A stretch of DNA of 64,000 bases from Mucilaginibacter oryzae (GTDB lineage Bacteria > Bacteroidota > Bacteroidia > Sphingobacteriales > Sphingobacteriaceae). Position 1 is the stretch's first letter; each line of letters begins with the position of its first letter. Under the pieces are notes generated by a model. That model saw nothing but the letters and a program-made list of their open reading frames with translations. It searched no databases and was not told the origin of the DNA. Below, one piece after another: positions 48,765 to 58,776 of this stretch. Location: the NCBI RefSeq assembly GCF_003148845.1, contig NZ_QGHA01000002.1, positions 210,572 to 274,571 of the forward strand. The letters are read 5' to 3'. A program made the position numbers and the translations under genes.

Positions 48765-48800
48765 AGGTTTTACATTACTGGCAGAAATTTATAGTTGGAT

Positions 48801-51221
48801 ATGTTAAAAAACTACTTCAAAATAGCATGGCGTAATATTATCCGCCACAAAGGTTATTCGGCCATAAATATTGCAGGCTTAACTGTTGGTATTGCCGCCT
48901 GTTTACTCATTTTCGTGATTATAAAATTTGAGTTAAGTTTTAATACGTTTAATCCGAACTATAAAAACATATACAGGATTACCACCCGAAGTAAATCAGA
49001 AGCGGAAACCACTACCAACCCCGGCGCGGCTGTTCCGGCAACCGAGGCGCTGCGATTAGATTTTCCGCAGGCTAAGGTGGCTGCTTTAAATAGTAGTTAC
49101 GGCAGCCAGCTAACTGTACCCGAGGCGGCTGGAAGCAACGCCGGGGATAAGAAGTTTATTGAGAGCATTGGCGTACTGTTTATCCAACCCCAGTTTTTTG
49201 ATATTTTTAGCTATAAATGGCTGGCCGGCAGCGCGTCAGCGCTTGTAGACCCGGATATGGTAGTTTTGGATAAGACTACTGCTGCCAAATATTTTGGCGA
49301 CTGGCACAGTGCCATGGGCAAAATCGTCCGCATGGATAATGTTTTAACCCTTAAAGTTGCCGGTGTTGTAGAAGATGCACCGGCCAACTCTGATTTTCCA
49401 TTTAAAGTAATGATATCCTTCGTTACCTGGAAACAGCATGCCAAAGCTTATGATTATAACGACGACTGGCACTCCACCAGCAGCAGCCACGAAATCTTCA
49501 TGCTGTTCCCTCCGGACATGAGCCAGGCAAATATCGATGCACAGTTCAAAGCCTTTTCGGCAAAACATTTTAAAAAAGACAATCATTCAGAAAGGGTTCT
49601 GGTTCCGCAGCCGCTGGCCGATATGCATTTTGATAAGGCCATCGGTAACCCGCTTGGTGATCATAGCACCAGCATGGCTACCCTGCGCACACTGTCATTT
49701 ATCGGTTTGCTGATCATCATCATGGCATCCATTAACTTTATCAACCTCTCTACCGCGCAATCCGTTGGCCGCTCAAAAGAAGTTGGTATCCGTAAAGTAT
49801 TGGGCAGTACCCGCCCGCAGCTTATTTTGCAGGTAATCGGCGAAACTACCATTATCGTCATCATATCGGCATTATTCGCCATCGGCGTTGCCAGGTTGGT
49901 TATCCCGCAATTGAAAAATATCGCTAACGTACCGGATGATATCAGCCTGTTCAGCGCCGGCAGTGTGCTGTTTTTAATCATCAGTGTAGCGGCTATTATC
50001 CTGTTATCCGGCGTTTACCCTGCTTTGGTGGTGTCGGGCTTTAAGCCGGTGCTGGCGCTAAAAAACAAGATCACCGCAGCATCAATAGGGGGCATCCCGT
50101 TACGCAGGGCTTTGGTTATCGCGCAGTTTGCTATTTCGCAACTGCTTATTATAGGTACAATAGTGGCTGTAAACCAGATGGATTTTGTGAACAACGCTGA
50201 TCTTGGCTTTAATAAAAATGCTTTACTCATTATCCCCGGCTATACCGATAGTGTGAGCCTGGGAAAAATGGAATCTTTCAAATATCAATTGTTGCAAAAT
50301 AAAAATGTAAAGGCGGTAAGCTTTTCATCGGATGTGCCCTCTTCAGAAAATAACTGGGGCACCAATTTCTACTTCAATAACTCCAATAAGGATATTGGTT
50401 TCAGCACTTTTATGAAGTTTGGCGACGCTGACTACTTTAAAACTTACGGGCTGAAATTTGTTGCAGGAAAAGGGTATGATGTTAGTGATACCGTTAAACA
50501 GTATGTAGTTAACGAAACGTTTATTCATAAATTGGGGATTCAAAACCCCGAAGAGGCGATTGGTAAAATGGTGCGCCTTGGGGGCGGCCATTGGAAACCT
50601 ATAGTAGGGGTTGTCCAGGATTTTAAAACTAATTCGCTTAGGGATGCCATCAAGCCCATGGTCATATCATCTTCCAAAGGTTATGAAGCACAGGTAGGTA
50701 TTAAAATTGAAACCGGTAACCTAAGTAAAACAGTAGCCGAACTCAAGAAACTTTGGGAAAGTACCTACCCGGAGTATGCCTACAACGGCTATTTTTTTGA
50801 CGAAAGCATAGCCAGGTTTTACGAACAGGAAAATAAGATGGCGCTTGTATACAAGGTATTTGCCGGCATAGCCATATTTATTTCGTGCCTTGGTTTATAT
50901 GGCCTGGTATCATTTATGGCGGTTCAGCGTACCAAAGAGGTGGGCGTACGTAAAGTATTGGGCGCTTCAGTTACCAGTATCGTGTTCCTGTTTTCTAAAG
51001 AGTTTATGATATTGATCGGTATCTCGTTCATCATTGCCATGCCTGCTGCCTGGTATATCATGAACGGCTGGCTGCAAAACTTTGTGTACCGGATTTCCAT
51101 GAGCGTGTGGATTTTTGTATTAGCCATAGCATCATCGTTGGTGATTGCCTGGATAACTGTTGGTTACAAGGCGGTTAAGGCTGCTTTGGCAAACCCTGTT
51201 AAAAGTTTACGATCAGAATAG
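48801..51221 (+). CDS. FtsX/MacB-type double permease 1 (ABC transporter permease, no ATPase domain)
   Basis: An 806-residue inner-membrane protein made of two fused MacB-like halves. I chose ATG 48801 over TTG 48795 because the family starts MLKNYFKIAWRN. Membrane segment 1 about 20-42; large periplasmic domain about 50-285; segments about 295-318, 346-366 and 388-412; a fourth about 437-457 starting the second half; second periplasmic domain about 470-675; segments about 683-705, 733-755 and 765-790. The cytoplasmic coupling motif occurs once per half (KEVGIRKVLG near 325, KEVGVRKVLG near 712). The C-terminus is KSLRSE. In characterised relatives such permeases act mechanically on periplasmic substrates using an ATPase supplied in trans. 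First gene of six, behind the conserved promoter module. Confidence 0.9.
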   Translation: MLKNYFKIAWRNIIRHKGYSAINIAGLTVGIAACLLIFVIIKFELSFNTFNPNYKNIYRITTRSKSEAETTTNPGAAVPATEALRLDFPQAKVAALNSSYGSQLTVPEAAGSNAGDKKFIESIGVLFIQPQFFDIFSYKWLAGSASALVDPDMVVLDKTTAAKYFGDWHSAMGKIVRMDNVLTLKVAGVVEDAPANSDFPFKVMISFVTWKQHAKAYDYNDDWHSTSSSHEIFMLFPPDMSQANIDAQFKAFSAKHFKKDNHSERVLVPQPLADMHFDKAIGNPLGDHSTSMATLRTLSFIGLLIIIMASINFINLSTAQSVGRSKEVGIRKVLGSTRPQLILQVIGETTIIVIISALFAIGVARLVIPQLKNIANVPDDISLFSAGSVLFLIISVAAIILLSGVYPALVVSGFKPVLALKNKITAASIGGIPLRRALVIAQFAISQLLIIGTIVAVNQMDFVNNADLGFNKNALLIIPGYTDSVSLGKMESFKYQLLQNKNVKAVSFSSDVPSSENNWGTNFYFNNSNKDIGFSTFMKFGDADYFKTYGLKFVAGKGYDVSDTVKQYVVNETFIHKLGIQNPEEAIGKMVRLGGGHWKPIVGVVQDFKTNSLRDAIKPMVISSSKGYEAQVGIKIETGNLSKTVAELKKLWESTYPEYAYNGYFFDESIARFYEQENKMALVYKVFAGIAIFISCLGLYGLVSFMAVQRTKEVGVRKVLGASVTSIVFLFSKEFMILIGISFIIAMPAAWYIMNGWLQNFVYRISMSVWIFVLAIASSLVIAWITVGYKAVKAALANPVKSLRSE

Positions 51222-51336
51222 GGCATTGAGCCATTTGCTGTGCGTCATTAAGTTATTGCTGAATGGCGCACAAACCAAAATGACCTAATGACTCAATGAC
51301 GCGCAGCGAATGACACGAAGTAAATGAAATAATAAG
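51222..51336. repeat. Type A intergenic palindrome (permeases 1/2)
   Basis: Arms built from iterated TCATTnAG-like octamers (GCATTGAGCCATTTGCTGTG and GTCATTAAG on the left, CCTAATGACTCAATGACGCG on the right) that can form a long hairpin. Fills the whole gap between two genes. Confidence 0.75.
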
Positions 51337-53718
51337 ATGATAAAGAACTACATCAAAATAGCCTTCCGGAACCTTTGGCGGCACCGGGGCTTTTCGTTTA
51401 TTAATATTACGGGCCTCTCTATCGGGATAACCGCTTGTTTTTTCATTTTTATGTATGTTGCCTTTGAGTTGAGCTACGATAAGTTTCATACCAAAGCCGA
51501 TAGGATTTACAGGTTGGTAACCGATATTAAAACCCCGAGCGAAACCATCAATACCAGTATCACATCGTGGGCATTTGCGCCTAATATTAAGGCCGATATG
51601 CCCGAGGTGGAAGCCTTTGTACGCACGAGTGAAGGTAGTTTTTTGGTGCGCAAGGGGGATGTAAAGTTCCAGGAAGAAAACTCGATGTTTGCCGATTCGA
51701 CATTTTTTAAGGTTTTTGATTTTAAGTTGCTGAAAGGCGACCCAAACAACGCGCTTAACGCCCCGGCCAGTATCGTATTTACCGAATCAACTGCAAAAAA
51801 ATATTTTGGTACCGCCGATCCGGTAGGTAAAACCGTATTGGTGACAGGAGATGGTATCCCGGCCACGATAACCGGTGTAGTGAAGGATTTTCCGGCTAAC
51901 TCCCAAATTAAAGCCGATATGATTATATCCATGACTACGTTAACACAAAAGTTTAACACCGGCATCGATAATCAGTGGGGTAATTTTGGCGCAACAACTT
52001 ATCTGTTATTAAAGCCTGGCACCAACCCAAAAGCGTTTGAGGCTAAAATGCCGTCCTTTTTGCAAAACAGGGATGGCGAAGGCATGAAAAAAAGCCAGAT
52101 GTTTTATACCCTCTTCCTCGAGCCTTTAAAATCAACCTATCTTTATTCAAAAAGGGGTGGGCCAGAAGTTGGCAGTATCAGTAATGTGTACATATTCAGT
52201 ATCGTAGCTGCTTTTATTTTGTTAATTGCTTGTATAAACTTTATCAACCTTACTACTGCCCGCTCGGTTGAACGCGCCAGGGAGGTAGGGATCCGCAAAG
52301 TTGTGGGTGCCGAAAAAGGTCAGCTTGCAGGCCAGTTTATCGGCGAATCGGTGGTGTTGTGTATCATCGCTTTTTTGCTCACCCTTGTCATTTCAGTTTT
52401 GCTGTTGCCAATGTTCAACCAATTGGCGGGTAAAACCATTAGTACGGGTATCTTTTCAAATTTGAGCTACGTTATTATTCTGTTTGCAACATCGGTAGGT
52501 ATCGGCCTGGTTGCTGGTTTATACCCCGCGCTTGTGCTATCATCCTTTAAACCGGTAATGGTTTTAAAAGGGCGGTTTGCCGGGAGCAAAAAAGGCGGGG
52601 CGTTACGTAAAACGCTGGTAATTGCACAGTTTAGCATCTCTATCGCGCTTATTATCGGTACAATAGTGGTGTACAACCAGATGAGCTTTATGCAAAACCG
52701 CGATCTTGGTTTTAACAAAGATCAGATGTTGGTGCTGAATACCAATGGTGATGCGGGCAAAGATGCATTGAAAAATGCCATCAACGCTATTCCCGGCGTT
52801 GTTTCCACTGCCTCGGCTTCAAGTATCCCGGGCGGGGGGAATAGTGGCGCTTATTCGGAGATAGAAAACAAAAAGGGCGACCTGCAAATTGCCAATCTTG
52901 ATCTGTATTTTGTTGATTATGATTACGTAAATCAATTTAAAATAAAAATGGTTGCAGGTCGGGCGTTCTCGCGCCAGTTTAGTACCGATACCGCCCAGGC
53001 TATGCTTATTAATGAAGCTGCAGTTAAGTTGTTTGGCTATAGTTCGCCTAAAGAAGCTATCGGCAGGCGGTTTAAACAGTGGGGGCGTGAAGGTAAGATA
53101 GTAGGTGTAATGAAGGATTTTCATTTCCGCTCATTACAGGAGGTGATCAAGCCGCTCACCATGCGCATCGAGCTTAAAAACCTTGATCTCATTACCATCA
53201 AAGTATCCCTCCAAAACTTAAGTGCTACACTGGCCCGGATAGAGGATAAATGGAAGCAATTTATTCCTAACAGGCCATATAACTATTATTTTTTAGATGA
53301 ATTTTTCGACAGGCAATACCGTGCCGAGCAGCGTTTTGGCAAACTGTTCCTCAATTTTGCCGTGCTCGCCATATTTATTTCATGCCTGGGCCTGCTTGGC
53401 CTGGCATCATACAGTACGCTGCAACGTACCCGCGAAATAGGCATCCGCAAGGTGCTTGGTGCTTCAGTACCGGGTATTGTCAACCTGCTGTCGGTAGATT
53501 TTTTGAAACTGATATTGATTTCCTGTTTAATAGCCATGCCTGTAGGCTGGTATTTTATGCATCAATGGCTCAAGGATTTCGCTTACCGTATTGATATACA
53601 ATGGTGGGTGTTTGTACTGGCCGGTGTCCTGGCAGTTTTAGTGGCCGTGGCTACCATAAGTTTCCAGGCGATAAAGGCCGCGTTGACTAATCCGGTTAAA
53701 AGTTTGAGGTCTGAATAA
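51337..53718 (+). CDS. FtsX/MacB-type double permease 2
   Basis: A 793-residue paralogue with the same eight-segment plan. It starts MIKNYIKIAFRNLWRHRG; coupling motifs are REVGIRKVVG near 313 and REIGIRKVLG near 695. The first periplasmic domain (about 45-280) is diverged from the others, consistent with a different substrate or partner. It ends TNPVKSLRSE. Preceded by a type A repeat with no clear ribosome-binding site (GAAATAATAAG before the ATG). Confidence 0.9.
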   Translation: MIKNYIKIAFRNLWRHRGFSFINITGLSIGITACFFIFMYVAFELSYDKFHTKADRIYRLVTDIKTPSETINTSITSWAFAPNIKADMPEVEAFVRTSEGSFLVRKGDVKFQEENSMFADSTFFKVFDFKLLKGDPNNALNAPASIVFTESTAKKYFGTADPVGKTVLVTGDGIPATITGVVKDFPANSQIKADMIISMTTLTQKFNTGIDNQWGNFGATTYLLLKPGTNPKAFEAKMPSFLQNRDGEGMKKSQMFYTLFLEPLKSTYLYSKRGGPEVGSISNVYIFSIVAAFILLIACINFINLTTARSVERAREVGIRKVVGAEKGQLAGQFIGESVVLCIIAFLLTLVISVLLLPMFNQLAGKTISTGIFSNLSYVIILFATSVGIGLVAGLYPALVLSSFKPVMVLKGRFAGSKKGGALRKTLVIAQFSISIALIIGTIVVYNQMSFMQNRDLGFNKDQMLVLNTNGDAGKDALKNAINAIPGVVSTASASSIPGGGNSGAYSEIENKKGDLQIANLDLYFVDYDYVNQFKIKMVAGRAFSRQFSTDTAQAMLINEAAVKLFGYSSPKEAIGRRFKQWGREGKIVGVMKDFHFRSLQEVIKPLTMRIELKNLDLITIKVSLQNLSATLARIEDKWKQFIPNRPYNYYFLDEFFDRQYRAEQRFGKLFLNFAVLAIFISCLGLLGLASYSTLQRTREIGIRKVLGASVPGIVNLLSVDFLKLILISCLIAMPVGWYFMHQWLKDFAYRIDIQWWVFVLAGVLAVLVAVATISFQAIKAALTNPVKSLRSE

Positions 53719-53829
53719 GGCCTGAGCCAACCCTCTGCGGAGGAGAGGGCTTTAAAAAAACACAGGGTAAATATATTATATCACTCACAATTAACAATTC
53801 CTCCCCTTTGGGGAGGTTAGGAGGGGTTC
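53719..53829 (+). repeat. Type B intergenic element with two hairpins and a Shine-Dalgarno sequence (permeases 2/3)
   Basis: Hairpin 1: CCCTCT (53731) / AGAGGG (53744). Hairpin 2: CCTCCCC (53800-53806) / GGGGAGG (53810-53816). Directly behind comes AGGAGGGG (53819-53826), five bases from its AGGAGG core to the ATG at 53830. CCTCC of hairpin 2 can pair alternatively with the Shine-Dalgarno itself. Confidence 0.75.
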
Positions 53830-56208
53830 ATGATTAGAAATTACATAAAAATCGCCTGGCGAAATTTAGTTCGTAACAAGGCTTACGCAAGTATCAGCGT
53901 TATTGGTTTGGCTTTGGGTATGGCCTGCGGTGTATTGATATTTACGCTGATTAACTATCACCTTAGCTTTGATACTTTTCATCACAATTCGGATAGGATT
54001 TATCGTTTTTATACCGAGTTTCATGAGGATGGCATTAGCCGGATAGGTGCTGTGCCACAGCCTCTGGCCAAGGGTTTCCGCAATGATCTGCCCTATGGCG
54101 AGAAAACAGCCAGGGTAATTGATTTTAACCGAACGCTTATTACCGTTACCAAAGGCAACGATGTTAAAAAGTTTGCTGAAGACGGGGGCATCTCTTTTAC
54201 AGAACCGGAATATTTCAGTATCCTGAATTTCCCGTTGTTAAAAGGCGATAGTAAAACTATCCTTTCGCGTGTTAACGAAGCGGTGATCACCGATAAAATA
54301 GCGCATAAGTTTTTTGGCAATGATGACCCGATAGGCAAAGTTTTTCGCTTGGATAACCAAATGAATTTTACGGTAACCGGGGTGCTCAAAGATATCCCTA
54401 ACAATACCGACCGCCGTTCGGAGATTTTTCTTTCGTACGCCAGTATGGAAGAGTATGGCGGTAAGGACCGTGAAAATAACTGGGGAGGGGTTTACAGTGG
54501 CTGCCAGTCGTTTACTTTACTAAAGCCCGGCGTTACACAGGCCCAGGCCGAAAAGGGGATGCTGCAATTAGTTAAAAAAAATTATACCGGCAGGGATTTA
54601 CAGGTATGGCGTTTTAAGCTGCAACCCATTGCCCAAATGCACTTTGATCGTGACCTGGGTGGGTATGCGGATAAAAAATACCTCTGGGCGTTATTTTTCA
54701 TCGGGTTGTTCCTGATTATAACGGCTTGTGTAAATTTCGTGAACCTCGCTACCGCCCAAGCGCTTAACCGTGCAAAGGAAATAGGGGTGCGCAAGGTGTT
54801 AGGCAGTTTGCCCCGGCAGTTATTCTGGCAGTTTATTGCCGAAACTGCCATCATAAGTGTAATAGCGGTAATAGTGGCGGTTGGTTTATCGCAATTGGCG
54901 TTAAACCCGCTCAATAACCTTTTTCACTCTCAAATGACCTTTAACTGGTCGGCGTTAAGTTTGTTTATCGTGCTGATCAGCGTAGCGGTGGTTTTTTTGT
55001 CCGGTTCATATCCGGGTTTGGTGCTCGCGAGGTTTCAGCCTATCCAGGCTTTAAAGAGCAAGCTTTCGCAAAAAGATGTTGGGGGCTTTTCTTTGCGCAG
55101 GGTACTGGTTGTTACACAGTTTACCATATCGCAGGTATTGATTATTGGCACTATCATTATCATATCACAGCTGCATTACTCGCAAACGGCCGATCTTGGT
55201 TTTAATAAGAAAGCCATAGTGTTGGTGCCGCTTCCGCAGGATGACAAGATGAAAATGAGCACCCTCAGCAATCGCATCAGCGAGATAAAAGGTGTAGAAA
55301 ACGTAACTTTTTGCTCAAACCCGCCGGCTTCGCGTTCCAACGATAATACGGGTGTTCAATTTGATAACCGCACGGAGGATGAGCACTGGAGTGTGAATAC
55401 CAAGCAGGCTGATGCAAATTATATCTCAACATTTCAAATTAAACTGATTGCAGGGCGGAATTTTTTTAAGGGTGATTCGGTGCATGAGTTCCTTGTTAAC
55501 GAAACGTTTGTTAAAAAGCTAAACCTCAAACCGCAGGATGTGTTAGGCAAGCAAATGGCCGTTAACGGCCGCTCGTACAAGGGCACTATTGTAGGGGTGA
55601 TGAAAGATTTTTATAACTATTCCTTCCACACAGAAATAACCCCGGTATGTATTATGCCAAATTACCGCGATCTTTCAACAATTGCGGTGAAAATAAATAT
55701 GCGGAGCGCCAAATCCACATTGGCGGCGTTGGATAAGATCTGGAACCAGACTTTCCCGCAGGAATTATATAAGTACGAGTTTATGGATGATAAAATCGCC
55801 CATTTTTATGAAATGGATAACATCCAGTTAACGCTTGTTGAAGCATTTGCATGTATTGCTATTATTATCGGCTGTTTGGGTTTGTATGGCCTGGTATCGT
55901 TTATGGCGGTACGTAAAACCAAAGAGATTGGGGTGCGCAAGGTATTAGGCGCCAATATCAGCAGCATTTTGTGGTTGTTTGGTAAAGAGTTCAGCATTCT
56001 GTTGTTAACTGCCTTTGTAATAGCCGCGCCACTGGCCTGGTGGGCAATGCACAATTATTTAAAAGATTTTCAATACCATATCAGTATCGGTCCCGAAATA
56101 TTTGTGATGTCGATCCTCTCAACATTTATTATCGCGTGGATCACGGTAGGATACAGGGCCTCGATGGCGGCATTGGCTAACCCGGTTAAAAGTTTACGTT
56201 CCGAATAA
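53830..56208 (+). CDS. FtsX/MacB-type double permease 3
   Basis: A 792-residue paralogue starting MIRNYIKIAWRNLVRNKAY. Coupling motifs are KEIGVRKVLG near 317 and again near 698. It carries a strong AGGAGG ribosome-binding site supplied by the type B element, unusual for Bacteroidota. The first periplasmic domain is distinctive (FHEDGISRIGAVPQPLAKG near 62-80). It ends ANPVKSLRSE. Confidence 0.9.
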   Translation: MIRNYIKIAWRNLVRNKAYASISVIGLALGMACGVLIFTLINYHLSFDTFHHNSDRIYRFYTEFHEDGISRIGAVPQPLAKGFRNDLPYGEKTARVIDFNRTLITVTKGNDVKKFAEDGGISFTEPEYFSILNFPLLKGDSKTILSRVNEAVITDKIAHKFFGNDDPIGKVFRLDNQMNFTVTGVLKDIPNNTDRRSEIFLSYASMEEYGGKDRENNWGGVYSGCQSFTLLKPGVTQAQAEKGMLQLVKKNYTGRDLQVWRFKLQPIAQMHFDRDLGGYADKKYLWALFFIGLFLIITACVNFVNLATAQALNRAKEIGVRKVLGSLPRQLFWQFIAETAIISVIAVIVAVGLSQLALNPLNNLFHSQMTFNWSALSLFIVLISVAVVFLSGSYPGLVLARFQPIQALKSKLSQKDVGGFSLRRVLVVTQFTISQVLIIGTIIIISQLHYSQTADLGFNKKAIVLVPLPQDDKMKMSTLSNRISEIKGVENVTFCSNPPASRSNDNTGVQFDNRTEDEHWSVNTKQADANYISTFQIKLIAGRNFFKGDSVHEFLVNETFVKKLNLKPQDVLGKQMAVNGRSYKGTIVGVMKDFYNYSFHTEITPVCIMPNYRDLSTIAVKINMRSAKSTLAALDKIWNQTFPQELYKYEFMDDKIAHFYEMDNIQLTLVEAFACIAIIIGCLGLYGLVSFMAVRKTKEIGVRKVLGANISSILWLFGKEFSILLLTAFVIAAPLAWWAMHNYLKDFQYHISIGPEIFVMSILSTFIIAWITVGYRASMAALANPVKSLRSE

Positions 56209-56305
56209 ATTTGTCATTGAGTCATTTGCTTCGCCTCATTAAATCATTGGCAAAAGCGCAAAGCATAAAATGACTTAATGACCTAATCACTCAATGATAT
56301 AAAAG
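56209..56305. repeat. Type A intergenic palindrome (permeases 3/4)
   Basis: Left arm GTCATTGAGTCATTTGCTTC and right arm AATGACCTAATCACTCAATG, with the internal TCATTAAATCATT / AATGACTTAATGA pair. It ends ATATAAAAG at the next ATG, as does the copy at 58673-58776. Confidence 0.8.
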
Positions 56306-58672
56306 ATGCTTAGAAACTACATCAAAATAGCCTGGCGAAACATCATCAACAATAAGGCTTATACAGCGATTAATATTTTAGGACTGGCCGCAGGTATGGC
56401 CGTTGCCCTGATGATTGCCCTTTGGGTTAGCAACGAATACTCGTACGATAAATTTTTGCCTAATGCCGATAGGGTATACCAGGTTCGCCGTAATTTTAAC
56501 AGTAACGGCGAAACGCTTACCTTCAATACAACATCGTTAAAGCTTGCTGATGTTTTGAAAACCCTACCCGAGGTAGAATATGTGGCATCTACAGATTGGG
56601 GTGGTACCCATGGTTTGATGGTTGGCGATAAAAAGCTATCGATAGATGGGGTACAGGCCGGAAGCGATTTTCTGAAAATGTTTGAATACAACTTTTTACA
56701 GGGAAGCCGATCATCAGCATTGAACGATCCTTATTCAATTGTACTGACCAAAGCTACCGCTATAGCGCTGTTCGGTACGGAGAACGTTATTAATAAAGTG
56801 GTTAAGGTTGATAATAACTACAATTTGAAAGTTACCGGTGTAATACAGGATGTGCCCCTAAATTCAACACTGCAGTTTAAATATGTTATTCCGTTTAGCC
56901 TCATGGAGCAGCAACCTTACATGAAAGGGGCCCATGATAGTTTTGGTAATAACGCATACGAACTTTTTGCCAAACTAAAACCGGGCGTAACCTACGCGCA
57001 GCTTGCCCCCAAAATCAAAAATATCGAAAAGGGTGAGGATAATATCAATGCTGAAAACTCGGATGTGATTATGCAACCCATGGCCGACTGGCACCTGTAT
57101 TCCGACTATAAAAACGGTGTGGCCGGCGGCGGCTTTATTGATTATGTACGCACTTTTAGCATTGTTGGCGTGTTGGTATTACTGATAGCCTGCATTAACT
57201 TCATCAACCTCACCACAGCCCGTTCCGAAAAGCGTGCCCGCGAAGTTGGTGTACGTAAGGCCATCGGTTCGCAACGTCAACATCTCATCTTCCAGTTTTT
57301 AACAGAATCAACCCTAATCACTTTGATCTCTTTTATTTGTTCGATACTGTTTGTGCAAATAGCACTTGCCCCGTTCAATGCGCTTACCGGTACTACTATC
57401 GCCATTCCTTTTAATAACATAACCTTTTGGCTGCTTGCTATTGGTTGCGTATTAATAACCGCCTTAATCGCCGGAAGCCGTCCCGCGTTTTATCTTTCAT
57501 CATTTAATCCGGTTAAAGTATTGAAGGGCACCATACAGGTTGGCCGTTCGGCATCGTACTCGCGAAAAGTTTTAGTGGTGATGCAGTTTAGCTGTTCAAT
57601 AGCGCTGATCATTAGCACGGTTGTTATTTATCGGCAAATACAATACGCTAAAAACCGACCGGCAGGTTACGATATCAACAGGTTGATGGCTAGCAATGCT
57701 AATGAAGATCTTGGTAAACATTTTCAGGCATTTAAAACCGAGTTACTGCAAAGCGGCGCAATAGAAAGCATCTCCACAGCATCAAGCGCTGTTACGGATA
57801 TTAATATGCACAACAACCTCGACCAATGGCCCGGTAAAATGGCTGGCGAAACAGTTGAGATGGGCGTGGTTGCCATTGCCAACGATTATTTTAAAACGGC
57901 CAACATGAAAATGCTGGCCGGGAGAGATTTTAGTAATGCCGGATCCGATTCGTTGAATATTATTTTTAACGAAGCGGCTGTTAAAAGACTTCGCTTAAAA
58001 GGCGATCCTATAAGTCAGATAATTACTTATGCTGGCAGGCCTGTTAAAATAATTGGCGTAGTTAAAAACGCGCTGATGTTATCACCTTTTGCCGAGGCCG
58101 ATCCAACCATGTTTATCTATAACAATGATCCGCATCAAAACATGATCTACCGTTTATCAGCTAAAGTAAACCCGCATACAGCCATCGATAAAATAGGGCA
58201 GATATTTTCAAAATACAGCCCTGCTTATCCTTACACCTACCGTTTTGTTGATGATGATTACAACAGCAAGTTTGGCCAGGAGGTATTGGTTGGTAAGCTG
58301 TCGGGTATTTTTGCAGGATTGGCGATTTTCATTTCCTGCCTCGGCCTGTTTGGCTTAGCGGCTTACATAGCCGAGCAGCGTACCAAAGAGATTGGCGTAC
58401 GTAAGGTACTGGGCGCAACGGTAAGCCAGCTATGGTTTTTATTATCTAAAGATTTTGTATTGCTGGTGTTGATTAGCTGCGTAATTGCATCGCCGTTGGC
58501 ATTCTACTTTTTACAAGGCTGGTTGCAAAAGTATGATTATAGGGTAAAGGTTGGACCGGGCGTGTTTGTCATATCTGCGGTTGTTGCTATCGCAATCACC
58601 TTGTTAACCATAAGTTTCCAGGCAATCAAGGCGGCAATGGCTAACCCGGTTAAAAGTTTACGGAGCGAATAA
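56306..58672 (+). CDS. FtsX/MacB-type double permease 4
   Basis: A 788-residue paralogue, the shortest of the six, starting MLRNYIKIAWRNIINNKAY. Coupling motifs are REVGVRKAIG near 312 and KEIGVRKVLG near 694. It ends ANPVKSLRSE. Flanked on both sides by type A repeats. Confidence 0.9.
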   Translation: MLRNYIKIAWRNIINNKAYTAINILGLAAGMAVALMIALWVSNEYSYDKFLPNADRVYQVRRNFNSNGETLTFNTTSLKLADVLKTLPEVEYVASTDWGGTHGLMVGDKKLSIDGVQAGSDFLKMFEYNFLQGSRSSALNDPYSIVLTKATAIALFGTENVINKVVKVDNNYNLKVTGVIQDVPLNSTLQFKYVIPFSLMEQQPYMKGAHDSFGNNAYELFAKLKPGVTYAQLAPKIKNIEKGEDNINAENSDVIMQPMADWHLYSDYKNGVAGGGFIDYVRTFSIVGVLVLLIACINFINLTTARSEKRAREVGVRKAIGSQRQHLIFQFLTESTLITLISFICSILFVQIALAPFNALTGTTIAIPFNNITFWLLAIGCVLITALIAGSRPAFYLSSFNPVKVLKGTIQVGRSASYSRKVLVVMQFSCSIALIISTVVIYRQIQYAKNRPAGYDINRLMASNANEDLGKHFQAFKTELLQSGAIESISTASSAVTDINMHNNLDQWPGKMAGETVEMGVVAIANDYFKTANMKMLAGRDFSNAGSDSLNIIFNEAAVKRLRLKGDPISQIITYAGRPVKIIGVVKNALMLSPFAEADPTMFIYNNDPHQNMIYRLSAKVNPHTAIDKIGQIFSKYSPAYPYTYRFVDDDYNSKFGQEVLVGKLSGIFAGLAIFISCLGLFGLAAYIAEQRTKEIGVRKVLGATVSQLWFLLSKDFVLLVLISCVIASPLAFYFLQGWLQKYDYRVKVGPGVFVISAVVAIAITLLTISFQAIKAAMANPVKSLRSE

Positions 58673-58776
58673 ATAGTCATTAGGTCATTTTGCTGCGCAT
58701 TATTAAGTCATTGAGCGCTGGCAAAAATGACTTAATGACCCTATGACGCAAAGCAAATGAATCAATGATATAAAAT
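58673..58776. repeat. Type A intergenic palindrome (permeases 4/5)
   Basis: The most complete copy: GTCATTAGGTCATTTTGCTG and TTATTAAGTCATT on the left pair with AATGACTTAATGACCC and GACGCAAAGCAAATGA on the right. Confidence 0.8.

Noticed and set aside
48759..48785. Firm sigma-54 promoter call
   Set aside because: TTGGTATAGGTTTTAC has about the right spacing but lacks the invariant GC of the -12 element, and the second copy is one base shorter. Kept only as a hypothesis in the findings.
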